From NCBI GenBank assembly GCA_041395625.1, contig JAWLAE010000004.1, forward strand, positions 186,001-250,000: 64,000 nt of DNA, in the 5' to 3' direction. A program made the position numbers and the translations under genes. The stretch's first letter is position 1. Each line of letters starts with the position of its first letter. This DNA is from CADEED01 sp041395625. Lineage in GTDB: Bacteria; Pseudomonadota; Gammaproteobacteria; Steroidobacterales; Steroidobacteraceae. The notes beneath the pieces were generated by a model, which saw nothing but the letters and a program-made list of their open reading frames with translations, was not told where the DNA came from and ran no database searches. Below are positions 8,040 through 15,464 of this stretch, one piece after another.

Positions 8040-8222
8040 CCGCAGATGCCGGTGCAAATCGTTGCTCTCGAACCAGAGCAACAGGTGGGACGCGCCACGA
8101 CCAGTAAGGCTTTCCGCTCATGGCGGACTTGCACAGCTGTGCCGTTAAGGCAGATATCCCTGGGCGTTTCAATTACGGTCGAGAGGTAACCCGACTCACT
8201 GTCGAACACCGCAGGCGACGCC
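8032..8222 (-). ncRNA. ssrS: 6S RNA
   Basis: The 250-base gap between zapA and fau is the classical 6S RNA locus, and the sequence fits. The 5' part CCTGCGGTGTTCGACAG resembles the E. coli 6S 5' region. AAAGCCTTACTGG resembles its GAAGCCTTAAAACTG. TTGCTCT-ggttcg-AGAGCAA (8081-8062) corresponds to the E. coli TTGAACC hairpin, and CGGCATCTGCGGG resembles CGGCATCTCGGAG at the 3' end. The ends close with a 14-bp stem (8222-8209 with 8045-8032) that includes three G-U pairs. The length of about 190 nt is normal. 6S RNA mimics an open promoter and sequesters sigma-70 RNA polymerase in stationary phase. Ends are approximate to a few bases. Confidence 0.9.
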
Positions 8223-8228
8223 AACATC

Positions 8229-8234
8229 ACTTTA
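8229..8234 (-). promoter_or_regulatory. -10 box of the 6S RNA promoter
   Basis: TAAAGT on the minus strand lies 7 bases before the predicted 6S 5' end at 8222. A TTTGAT-like -35 lies about 15 bases further up. This would let 6S RNA be made independently of zapA read-through. Confidence 0.5.
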
Positions 8235-8334
8235 CACCGCCACGAGGCAATCAAACAGTGGCAATGCCCGCGCGAACTGCGACACACATCAACATTCGGA
8301 TACGGTCGTTCCGCACTCGTCGTCGGCGCGGCTG

Positions 8335-8652
8335 TCAGAACTCGAGTTGCCGGGTCTTCTGCAACTCAGTTTCAACCCGCTCCCGCATGCCGCGTACGCG
8401 GCCGCGCAGGCTGGTCTCGACCAGCTCTTCCTGCTTCTTCGCTTTGAGGAGATCATTGGCGAGATTGAGCGCGGCCATGACTGCGATGCGATCGGTGCCG
8501 ATGATCTTGCCGCTGTCGCGGATCTCGCGCATCTTGCGATGCAAATACTCGGCCGATTCTTTCAGCGCCGCCTGCTCTTCCGGTGGGCAGGCGACGTGAT
8601 ACTCCTTGTCGAGTATTTTCACGCTCACCCGTGCCGGTTCCATGCTGCTCAC
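8335..8652 (-). CDS. zapA: Cell division protein ZapA
   Basis: This 105-residue protein has the ZapA layout: an N-terminal beta-rich domain (VSVKILDKEYHVACPPEEQ) followed by a long C-terminal coiled coil from about residue 50. The core ALNLANDLL is typical. ZapA binds and bundles FtsZ filaments at the division ring. The start is taken as the GTG at 8652, which overlaps the stop of the upstream ZapB-like gene (GTGA). An ATG at 8643, three codons later, is the alternative. The location directly upstream of 6S RNA matches E. coli. Confidence 0.95.
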   Translation of the reverse strand: MSSMEPARVSVKILDKEYHVACPPEEQAALKESAEYLHRKMREIRDSGKIIGTDRIAVMAALNLANDLLKAKKQEELVETSLRGRVRGMRERVETELQKTRQLEF

Positions 8653-8879
8653 GTCGAATGCTCCATGGTCTTCAGCCGCCCGACCATCGCTTCGACCCGC
8701 GCACGCACCTGATCGTTCTTCTGCGCCAGCAGCGAGCGCTCCTGTGATAGTGACTCCTGCCTCTGGCGCAACGCCCGATTTTCCTCGCGTAACGCGTCGA
8801 GTTGCGCGAGCAATTCTCCGACCCGAGTCTCGAGGTGCTTGAGTTCGGCGTCGAAACTCGCGATGGTCTGGTCGCTCAT
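8649..8879 (-). CDS. ZapB-like coiled-coil cell-division protein (TIGR02449 type)
   Basis: The 76 residues from MSDQTIASF are almost wholly heptad-patterned coiled coil (LKHLETRVGELLAQLDALRE and onward). The family is regularly paired with zapA in gammaproteobacteria and is thought to act with ZapA at the Z-ring, as ZapB does in E. coli. The start at 8879 was preferred to a frame extension to 8915 because the extension runs toward the promoter. The stop overlaps the zapA start. Confidence 0.85.
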   Translation of the reverse strand: MSDQTIASFDAELKHLETRVGELLAQLDALREENRALRQRQESLSQERSLLAQKNDQVRARVEAMVGRLKTMEHST

Positions 8880-8913
8880 GTCTGATTGCTCATCTGTGAT
8901 GGCTATGGCGTGC

Positions 8914-8943
8914 ACTATAGGGCGGGCTTCCGACGGGGGTCAA
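8914..8943 (-). promoter_or_regulatory. Promoter of the zapB-like/zapA operon
   Basis: On the minus strand TTGACC (8943-8938) and TATAGT (8919-8914) are separated by 18 bases. This is a strong sigma-70 match about 35 bases ahead of the ATG at 8879. It lies back to back with the start of the divergent ygfB gene. Confidence 0.65.
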
Positions 8944-8994
8944 TTATAGGAGGCCCGGCCGGCGGTTGTCTGCGGTGCGCGTCGGCAATTGCGG

Positions 8995-9000
8995 CATAAT
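8995..9000 (+). promoter_or_regulatory. -10 box CATAAT directly before ygfB
   Basis: CATAAT ends 6 bases before the ATG at 9007. A start point 6-8 bases downstream would fall on or next to the initiation codon, giving a leaderless mRNA. No convincing -35 or ribosome site is seen. Confidence 0.4.
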
Positions 9001-9006
9001 TGCGGT

Positions 9007-9567
9007 ATGCAGCCGGTGACATATTTGCAGTTCGAGCAAGCGTTGCTTGCCGCGCACGCGTTGCCGGACGCGCCGGAGGCGCATGGCACACTGGCGGGGG
9101 CCCTATGCGTATCAGCCGGTTACGAACTCGCCGACTGGTTGGTCGAGATCCTGCCCGAGAAACTGCCCGATGCTACGGCGCCGCCAGCGTTGCGTGAGGT
9201 CTATCAGGCAACGCGCCAGGCACTGGGCAGCGGCCAGTCAGGTTTCGATCTGCTTTTGCCGGATGATGATGCCGCGCTCGATGAACGCACCGCGGCGCTG
9301 GCACTCTGGTGCCAGGGATTTCTGTACGGCCTCGGTTCTGGTGCCATTCCGGATCCCGGTTCTATTTCGCCGCAAGTCGATGAAATCATGCGCGATTTCA
9401 GTCAGATCACGCAGGTTGGAGTGGATCAGAGCGAGGCTCTCGAGACCAACGAAGCCGCGTTCGCGGAAGTTGTCGAGTTCGTGCGGGTAGGCGTGCAGCT
9501 ACTCTTTATAGAGTTGGCCGCGGAGCGCCGCGATCCCCAGGTTGAACCCAATGCGACGATGCACTAG
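9007..9567 (+). CDS. ygfB: UPF0149 (YgfB/YecA) family protein
   Basis: This all-helical acidic protein of 186 residues has the family patterns AHGTLAGALC and WCQGFLYGLG. It lies between zapA and pepP exactly as ygfB does in E. coli. In Pseudomonas aeruginosa YgfB has been linked to control of peptidoglycan recycling/AmpC through AlpA. That role is family knowledge and is not shown here. I chose the ATG at 9007 over a TTG six codons upstream because the UPF0149 fold starts at TYLQFEQAL. Confidence 0.9.
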   Translation: MQPVTYLQFEQALLAAHALPDAPEAHGTLAGALCVSAGYELADWLVEILPEKLPDATAPPALREVYQATRQALGSGQSGFDLLLPDDDAALDERTAALALWCQGFLYGLGSGAIPDPGSISPQVDEIMRDFSQITQVGVDQSEALETNEAAFAEVVEFVRVGVQLLFIELAAERRDPQVEPNATMH

Positions 9568-9591
9568 AGCCGCGACGGACTGGCGTACTTG

Positions 9592-10920
9592 ATGGCCGTC
9601 CGACACCACCTGCCAAAAGAAGAGTTCGCGCGCCGTCGCCGCACACTGATGCGCCAGATGGGCCGCGATTCGATTGCGATCGTGCCGGCCGCACCGGACC
9701 GTGTGCGCAACAACGATGTGCATCACCCCTATCGGCAGGACAGCGATTTCCATTACCTGACCGGATTTGGCGAACCGGAGGCCGTCGCCGTGCTCGTGCC
9801 GGGTCGGCCGCACGGCGAGTATCTGCTGTTCGTGCGCGACCGCGATCCCGAGCGCGAGACTTGGCATGGCAAGCGTGCCGGACCGGATGGTGCGACCAGC
9901 GATTTCGGTGCCGACGATGCCTTCCCCATCGGTGACATCGATGAGATCCTGCCGGGACTGCTCGAGAATCAGGCGCGGGTTTACTACGCTATGGGGACCC
10001 ATCCCGAGTTTGATCAGCGCGTGGTCGGTTGGGTGAATGGCCTGCGCACGCAGGCGCGGGACGGCCGCCATGCCCCGCAGGAAATCGTGGCCCTCGATCA
10101 TGTGCTGCACGACATGCGTCTGTACAAGACGCGAGCGGAGCTCGTGCTGATGCGGGAATCCGCGCGTATCGCAGCGAGCGCTCACGTACGGGCGATGCGG
10201 TTCGTCAAGCCTGGGCGCAATGAATACGAGGTGATGGCCGAGCTGTTACACGAATTCGGCCGCCACAACTGTGAAACGTCGTATTACCCGATAGTGGGCG
10301 GCGGCGCCAATGGCTGCATCCTGCACTATCACGAGAACGATGCCGTCTTGCGGGACGGTGACTTGTTGCTGATCGATGCGGGCTGTGAGGTGGGCTGCTA
10401 TGCATCCGATATCACGCGCACGTTCCCGATCAATGGCACTTTTTCGCGCCAGCAGCGCGCGGTGTACGAAATCGTGCTCGAGGCAAACCTGGCGGCGATC
10501 GCGGCCGTGAAGCCAGGCGCTCACTGGAATGCGCCGCATGATGCGGCGGTGCGCGTGATCACGCAGGGGCTCATGCGGCTGGGCTTGCTCAAGGGCCGGG
10601 CAGTGCAATTGCAGCGGAAGCAGGCCTACCGCAAGTTCTACATGCATCGCACCGGGCATTGGTTAGGACTCGATGTGCACGACGTCGGCGACTACAAGGT
10701 GGGCGATGAATGGCGCGTCCTGGAGCCGGGGATGGTGCTGACCATCGAGCCGGGTATCTATATCGGGCCAGGACTGCGTGGCGTGCCGCCGCGGTTTCGC
10801 GGCATCGGCATCCGCATCGAAGACGACGTAGTGGTCACACCTGAAGGTTGCGAGGTACTGACCGACGGCGTGCCGAAAGATCCTGCTGAGATCGAAACAC
10901 TGATGGCTGGGCACCGATGA
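9592..10920 (+). CDS. pepP: Xaa-Pro aminopeptidase (aminopeptidase P)
   Basis: This 442-residue M24B metallopeptidase releases N-terminal residues preceding proline. The dinuclear metal ligands can be assigned: Asp262 (LLLIDAG), Asp273 (YASDITRTFP), His356 (TGHWLGLDVHD), Glu386 (LTIEPGIYI) and Glu410 (GIRIEDDVVV). The N-terminal creatinase-like domain is present. Length equals E. coli PepP (about 440). The ATG at 9592 is preceded by an in-frame TTG that was not used. The gene ends in a 4-base overlap with ubiH (ATGA). The pepP-ubiH-ubiI order matches E. coli. Confidence 0.97.
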   Translation: MAVRHHLPKEEFARRRRTLMRQMGRDSIAIVPAAPDRVRNNDVHHPYRQDSDFHYLTGFGEPEAVAVLVPGRPHGEYLLFVRDRDPERETWHGKRAGPDGATSDFGADDAFPIGDIDEILPGLLENQARVYYAMGTHPEFDQRVVGWVNGLRTQARDGRHAPQEIVALDHVLHDMRLYKTRAELVLMRESARIAASAHVRAMRFVKPGRNEYEVMAELLHEFGRHNCETSYYPIVGGGANGCILHYHENDAVLRDGDLLLIDAGCEVGCYASDITRTFPINGTFSRQQRAVYEIVLEANLAAIAAVKPGAHWNAPHDAAVRVITQGLMRLGLLKGRAVQLQRKQAYRKFYMHRTGHWLGLDVHDVGDYKVGDEWRVLEPGMVLTIEPGIYIGPGLRGVPPRFRGIGIRIEDDVVVTPEGCEVLTDGVPKDPAEIETLMAGHR

Positions 10921-12137
10921 CCGCTACGCATTTCGACATTGCGATCGTCGGTGGCGGCATGGTGGGCGCGAGTTTTGCGCTGGCCTTGCGCGACACACCT
11001 TGGCGGGCGGTCCTGATCGAAGGCGTCGCGCCGGATTCGGCCGCCCAGCCGAGTTTCGATGAACGTACGACAGCGCTTGGCAATGGCACGCGGCGGGTGT
11101 TCGAAGCGCTCGGCGTCTGGCAGGCGATGGCACCGCATGCGGCCGCGATCAAGGCGATCCACGTGTCCGATGCGGGTCGCTACGGTTTCGCCCGCCTCGA
11201 TGCGGCCGAGCAACGACTGGACGCATTCGGCTACGTCGTGCCCAACCGCGTGATCGGTCAGGCATTGTGGGCTGCACTCGCGGCCAACGAGCAGCTCGAG
11301 GTGCTGATGCCGGCCCGGCCTGTGCAAGTCACCGCGACATCGGCTGACGTAAAGCTGACAGTGGCGCCTCATGCGAGCGATCAACGGAAACTGAGCTGTT
11401 CGCTGGCCGTCGCTGCCGACGGTGCGCAATCGATGTTGCGGAAGGCCAGCGGTATCACGGCGCACGTCGAGGACTATGACCAGGTGGCCGTGGTCGTCAA
11501 TGTCGCCGCGGATCGGCCGAACGATGGCACCGCGTACGAGCGCTTCACACCGACGGGACCGCTCGCTGTTCTGCCGCTGCCGGACGGCAGTTACACCGTG
11601 GTCTGGACCCTGCGCCCGGCGCGCGCTTCCCACGTGTTGCAACTACCGGACGAAGAATTCCTCGCGCAGCTTATGCAGGCATTTGGCTGGCGCGCGGGAC
11701 GTTTTACGCGCCTCGGTCACCGCGGGTCCTACCCGCTGCGGCTGACGCGAGCAGATGAAACTGTCGCGACCCGCACGGTATTGATTGGTAATTCCGCTCA
11801 GGCGCTGCATCCGGTGGCAGGGCAGGGCTTCAATCTCGGCTTGCGCGATGCTGCAAGTTTGGCCGAAATGCTGGCACAGCACACGGGTGACCCGGGCGAT
11901 CCGGCGCTACTTCGCCGGTTTGCTGCCTGGCGCACCGAGGATCGGCGCGGCGTGACGCGTTTCACCGATGGGTTGGTAAAGCTATTTGCCGACGAGCGGC
12001 CGGGTTTCGGAGTGGTCCGCAATCTGGGTTTGCTGTTGTTCGATCTGTCACCTGCTGCCAAGTCGGCGCTCGCGAAAGTGAGCTGGGGCTTCGCTGGCCG
12101 TATGCCGCGTCTGGTGCGCGGCCTGCCCCTGTCATGA
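10917..12137 (+). CDS. ubiH: FAD-dependent ubiquinone hydroxylase UbiH
   Basis: A 406-residue class A flavoprotein monooxygenase of the UbiH/UbiI/UbiF group. An N-terminal Rossmann motif (GGGMVGASFALAL, residues 11-23) binds FAD, and the second FAD motif GNSAQALHPVAGQGFNLGL lies near residue 290. UbiH hydroxylates C4 of the ubiquinone ring precursor in an aerobic membrane-associated complex. The ubiH name rests on being first of the pair after pepP, as in E. coli. Paralogue swaps between ring positions are possible. The gene overlaps pepP upstream and ubiI downstream (ATGA both times). Confidence 0.92.
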   Translation: MTATHFDIAIVGGGMVGASFALALRDTPWRAVLIEGVAPDSAAQPSFDERTTALGNGTRRVFEALGVWQAMAPHAAAIKAIHVSDAGRYGFARLDAAEQRLDAFGYVVPNRVIGQALWAALAANEQLEVLMPARPVQVTATSADVKLTVAPHASDQRKLSCSLAVAADGAQSMLRKASGITAHVEDYDQVAVVVNVAADRPNDGTAYERFTPTGPLAVLPLPDGSYTVVWTLRPARASHVLQLPDEEFLAQLMQAFGWRAGRFTRLGHRGSYPLRLTRADETVATRTVLIGNSAQALHPVAGQGFNLGLRDAASLAEMLAQHTGDPGDPALLRRFAAWRTEDRRGVTRFTDGLVKLFADERPGFGVVRNLGLLLFDLSPAAKSALAKVSWGFAGRMPRLVRGLPLS

Positions 12138-13360
12138 CACTAACGACCCAGTACGATGTCGTCATCGTCGGCGCCGGCCCGGTCGGCAGCGCCGTAGCAG
12201 CGCTGCTGGCGGTGCAGCGTGTCTTTGCGCCGGAGCGAATCGCGCTGCTGGATCGGCAGCCCGTCCCGATGGCACAGCGGTCAGACCCACTCGACCTGCG
12301 GGTGTTTGCGCTATCGCGCGCCAGCGAGCAGATCCTGCGCGCGGCGGGTGCCTGGGCCGATGTCGAGGCCGTGCGCGTCTATCCCTACGAAAACATGACC
12401 GTGTGGCATGCGAACGTACCTGCGCGGAGCAAGGACGCGCTGACGTTCAGGTCCGACGAGGTGGGCGAAGCCAATCTGGGCTATATCGTCGAGAATCGAG
12501 TATTGCAATCGGCATTGTTTCGCGCGGCGACCAGCGCCGGGGTGTCTTTTCATGCCGACGCGATGGCGGGGCTCGAATTCAACGAGCACCATGTCGCGCT
12601 TGGGATGACTGCGACGACACTGACGACCAAGCTCCTGATAGGCGCCGACGGCGGACGGTCGCCGGTGCGCGCGTTGGCCGAACTGGGTGTCGCAGTGGCT
12701 GAATACGACCAGCGCGCGATAGTTGCAGTCGTTACGACGCAGCGCTCGCACGAACGAACGGCATGGCAGCGGTTTCTGGGCGATGGCACGCTGGCGCTGC
12801 TGCCACTGGCCGACGGTCGTGTCTCGATCGTCTGGTCCGTATCGACCAGCCGCGCGGAGCGCTTGCTGGCCTGCGCTCCGGAAGTCTTCAACGCTGAGTT
12901 GACGCGTGCTTCGGACGACGTGCTGGGGCTGCTGGCCCTCGCATCCGAACGGGTGTCGTTCAGTCTCGGCAAGCAGGCGGCCGAGTCCTACGTGCGCGAG
13001 CGGGTGGCTTTGGTCGGCGATGCAGCGCATGTCATTCATCCGCTCGCTGGGCAGGGCGTGAACCAGGGGTTTTTGGATGCGGCGGCACTCGTGCAGGTGC
13101 TGCAGGATTCGCGGCAGGATCGTGAAGACCCTGGCGCTCTCCACGTGTTGCGTTCGTACGAGCGTTGGCGCCGCGGTGATATGCAGCTCGTTAGTGCCGC
13201 AATGGATGCTTTCAACCATCTGCTCGCGCGCGGCACCGATCCCGTGGCACGGTTGGCGCAGCGCTCGTTGCCTTTGGTCGGCCGCAGTCGTGTCGCCAGA
13301 CGATTGTTGATTGCGCGTGCACTCGGTGTAACAGGACAACTGCCACGCGCCGCCCGCTGA
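12134..13360 (+). CDS. ubiI: FAD-dependent ubiquinone hydroxylase UbiI (VisC)
   Basis: A 408-residue paralogue of UbiH. The dinucleotide motif GAGPVGSAVAALL is at residues 13-25, and the FAD motif LVGDAAHVIHPLAGQGVNQG is near residue 295. UbiI catalyses C5 hydroxylation of the octaprenylphenol intermediate in ubiquinone synthesis. It is translationally coupled to ubiH. A UbiF/UbiL-like specificity cannot be excluded from sequence alone. In E. coli gcvT follows directly. Here five genes and the riboswitch lie in between. Confidence 0.9.
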   Translation: MTLTTQYDVVIVGAGPVGSAVAALLAVQRVFAPERIALLDRQPVPMAQRSDPLDLRVFALSRASEQILRAAGAWADVEAVRVYPYENMTVWHANVPARSKDALTFRSDEVGEANLGYIVENRVLQSALFRAATSAGVSFHADAMAGLEFNEHHVALGMTATTLTTKLLIGADGGRSPVRALAELGVAVAEYDQRAIVAVVTTQRSHERTAWQRFLGDGTLALLPLADGRVSIVWSVSTSRAERLLACAPEVFNAELTRASDDVLGLLALASERVSFSLGKQAAESYVRERVALVGDAAHVIHPLAGQGVNQGFLDAAALVQVLQDSRQDREDPGALHVLRSYERWRRGDMQLVSAAMDAFNHLLARGTDPVARLAQRSLPLVGRSRVARRLLIARALGVTGQLPRAAR

Positions 13361-13421
13361 GAGAACTGTCGCAAATGGGACACAGGCAGGTGACCTCCAT
13401 TCGGGTAACGACCAGTAGTTC

Positions 13422-14177
13422 ATGCAAAGTAGTCTCGTATCGGCGGCTGCTGTTGCCGATAAGCGCTCTGTGTTCATCGCCACGGAGCATCTCGGCCGCA
13501 TCGTGCCAGTTGCAGAGCTGTTGTACAGTATGGGTCGCTACACCTTCAGCTACACCTGCGGTGCTCTGCATCTTGGTGCGCGCACGCAGGTCGTGCCGTT
13601 ACCCGGCCTGCCAAATCTCACCCAGCGCTATCACTCGAAGACGCTGTTCCCGGTTTTTCAGCCGCTCGTCGCCTTCGACGGCAGTCCGGCATCGCGCGAG
13701 CGTTGGCGGATACGCGGGCTCGATCCGGAAGCCGACGGCGCGTACAGCATGCTCGCGCTCCCCACGCGGCTGCCAACACCGCAACTGCTGTTCACCATTC
13801 CCAGTATTCGCGGCGATCTCGAGGGTTTGTTCAAGTGCAGGTTTCTCGTGCGCGGACCGGGTCGTGGTTCGCCGGTCGCCGATGGGCTCGTCCCGGGGCA
13901 AGTGCTGCGGGCTGAACTCGTCATTGCGGATGACGGTCGGCGACAACGAGTCGCACTAACACTGCCAGACGGAGTGTTCATCGATTGGGCTCCGGAATTC
14001 CTGGCTGCGGAACTGCTGCCGATCTGGCGCTCCGGACTGTCCTTGCACGTCGAGTTGCTGGCGAACCATCGTGCGACGAGCAACCCTGACGAGCAGCTGC
14101 TGCTGGAGGTCGGGGGGCGCTGGCCAGCGGGTTATACACCGATGAACCTGCTGGTCTTCGCGCCGATCGTGATCTAG
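13422..14177 (+). CDS. HipA-N/HIRAN-like solitary protein
   Basis: This 251-residue protein has no signal peptide. The first half, YTFSYTCGALHLG followed by PLPGLPNLTQRYHSKTLFPV, resembles a family with a HipA N-terminal-like segment in which a short serum-like sequence precedes LFPFF-type motifs. The middle-to-C-terminal part (PGQVLRAELVIADDG ... GVFIDWAPEFLAAEL) resembles a HIRAN-type beta barrel, a domain tied to DNA-end recognition and repair in other proteins. No kinase domain is present. The match is by pattern only and the function is unknown. The gene stands alone between ubiI and a DMT transporter, with a weak ribosome site. Confidence 0.6.
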   Translation: MQSSLVSAAAVADKRSVFIATEHLGRIVPVAELLYSMGRYTFSYTCGALHLGARTQVVPLPGLPNLTQRYHSKTLFPVFQPLVAFDGSPASRERWRIRGLDPEADGAYSMLALPTRLPTPQLLFTIPSIRGDLEGLFKCRFLVRGPGRGSPVADGLVPGQVLRAELVIADDGRRQRVALTLPDGVFIDWAPEFLAAELLPIWRSGLSLHVELLANHRATSNPDEQLLLEVGGRWPAGYTPMNLLVFAPIVI

Positions 14178-14206
14178 GGGAGCGTCGCACAGGTGCCGCG
14201 CTCCCC
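14174..14206 (+). repeat. 27-base 3'-end repeat, copy B, with hairpin
   Basis: Starting on the TAG stop, the segment shares 23 of 27 bases with 4928-4954. Here GGGGAGCG (14177-14184) pairs perfectly with CGCTCCCC (14199-14206), so this copy could work as a Rho-type or weak terminator. No T-run follows. Confidence 0.5.
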
Positions 14207-14242
14207 GAGCCAGTCTGCGCGGCGCGCGCCTTGGCCGCCGAC

Positions 14243-14248
14243 TAGAAT
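14243..14248 (+). promoter_or_regulatory. -10 box TAGAAT directly before the DMT transporter
   Basis: TAGAAT ends 5 bases before the ATG at 14254, so transcription would begin at the start codon. No ribosome site or good -35 was found. It is one of five TAGAAT boxes placed this way. Confidence 0.4.
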
Positions 14249-14253
14249 GCGCC

Positions 14254-15132
14254 ATGCTCAAGATTCGAAATCCGCGCCTCGCGGGCATGGCCGCAATGCT
14301 CGTTGCCGTTGCTGCATTCGCCGTACTCGATGCCTGCCTCAAACTGCTGGCGGCCCACTATCCGGCACCACAGGTGGCGGCGCTACGCGGCCTCGTCTCA
14401 TTGCCACTGGTCGTCGTGTGGAGTTTGTTGGCTGGAGGCGCGGCACAGCTGATCCGCATTCGTTGGGGTTTGCAGCTGCTGCGTGGCGCGCTCTCGGTCG
14501 TGATGATGATCTCGTTCAGTTTCGGTCTGCGGACACTGGGTCTGGCCGAGGCCTACGCGATCTTCTTCGTCGCGCCATTGTTCGTGACGCTGTTGTCGGT
14601 GCTCGTGTTGGGCGAGCGCGTCGTGCAGCAGCAGTGGTGGGCGGTGGCGCTCGGGTTCGTTGGCGTCTTGATCGCGCTCAATCCCCGTGACGGCGGTCTT
14701 GTCTCGCTGGCCGGGCTCGCAATCCTAGCTGCGGCGCTTACCTATGCACTGACAGCAGTGCTCGTACGGATCATCGGCCGCACGGACACGACGCATTCGA
14801 TGATGTTCTGGCTGATCGCATCGATGGCACTGGGTTCATTGTTGCTCGCGCTGCCGAGTTGGCTGCCCATCCGTACCCAGGATTGGCTGCTCCTCGCCGC
14901 GATCGCGGTATTCGGCACCATCGCGCAGTACTTCATCACCGTGGCCTTTCAGCGTGCGCCAGCCGCCACCGTGGCGCCACTCGAATATACGGCGCTCGGT
15001 TGGGGCATCCTGATCGATCTGACCGTGTGGGGCAGGGCACCTGCGATGCGCATGCTGGTCGGTGCGGGCTTCGTCATTGCCGCGGGGCTGTTGCTGCTGC
15101 GGCACGAACGGCGCAGCCCGCGCGATCACTGA
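14254..15132 (+). CDS. DMT-superfamily (EamA) permease
   Basis: A 292-residue inner-membrane protein with ten hydrophobic segments arranged as two EamA repeats (about residues 8-140 and 150-285). The pattern RGLVSLPLVVVWSLL and the second-repeat ending AGLLLLRHERR are typical. EamA carriers export amino acids, metabolites or drugs. The substrate is unknown. The 3' end overlaps the convergent phhB by 7 bases. Confidence 0.88.
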   Translation: MLKIRNPRLAGMAAMLVAVAAFAVLDACLKLLAAHYPAPQVAALRGLVSLPLVVVWSLLAGGAAQLIRIRWGLQLLRGALSVVMMISFSFGLRTLGLAEAYAIFFVAPLFVTLLSVLVLGERVVQQQWWAVALGFVGVLIALNPRDGGLVSLAGLAILAAALTYALTAVLVRIIGRTDTTHSMMFWLIASMALGSLLLALPSWLPIRTQDWLLLAAIAVFGTIAQYFITVAFQRAPAATVAPLEYTALGWGILIDLTVWGRAPAMRMLVGAGFVIAAGLLLLRHERRSPRDH

Positions 15133-15464
15133 TCGGTCAGTTGATCTATTTTGGCCGCGCAGATGAAGTCATTGTCGTGCAGGCCATTGATGGCGTGAGT
15201 CTGGTAACGAATGCGGCAGTAGTTATAGCCAACTTCCAGGTCCGGATGATGGTCTTCGGTGTTGGCGATATGTGCCACGGCGTTGACGAAGCTCATCGTA
15301 TGGTAGAAGTCCGGGAAGCTGAACGCCCGGCGAATCTCGCTCGTATCGGTGGCCAGGCGCCAGTGCGGATGCAGTTTCTGCAGCAACGCCTCGGCGCCCG
15401 CACGGGTCAGGGGCGTGACGCCGCCCTCGCAGGGCACGCATTTGCGGGTCGTTAGGGTGGTCAT
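15126..15464 (-). CDS. phhB: Pterin-4a-carbinolamine dehydratase
   Basis: This 112-residue protein has the catalytic EDHHPDL motif at residues 70-76, with HSF-like VNAVAHIAN just before it. The enzyme regenerates quinonoid dihydrobiopterin during aromatic amino-acid hydroxylation and also removes 7-biopterin side products. The usual partner phhA is not in the window. The ATG overlaps the ispG stop (ATGA), so the two genes are coupled, which is an odd metabolic pairing. A Cys-rich N-terminus (CVPCEGG) is normal for proteobacterial members. Confidence 0.93.
   Translation of the reverse strand: MTTLTTRKCVPCEGGVTPLTRAGAEALLQKLHPHWRLATDTSEIRRAFSFPDFYHTMSFVNAVAHIANTEDHHPDLEVGYNYCRIRYQTHAINGLHDNDFICAAKIDQLTDQ

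Noticed and set aside
8040..8081. ATG at 8081 as the start of fau
   Set aside because: It lies in the conserved TTGCTCT/AGAGCAA hairpin of 6S RNA, and the encoded residues have no match to the cyclo-ligase family.
12311..13501. A 396-codon minus-strand frame opposite ubiI
   Set aside because: A shadow of ubiI without any recognisable domain.
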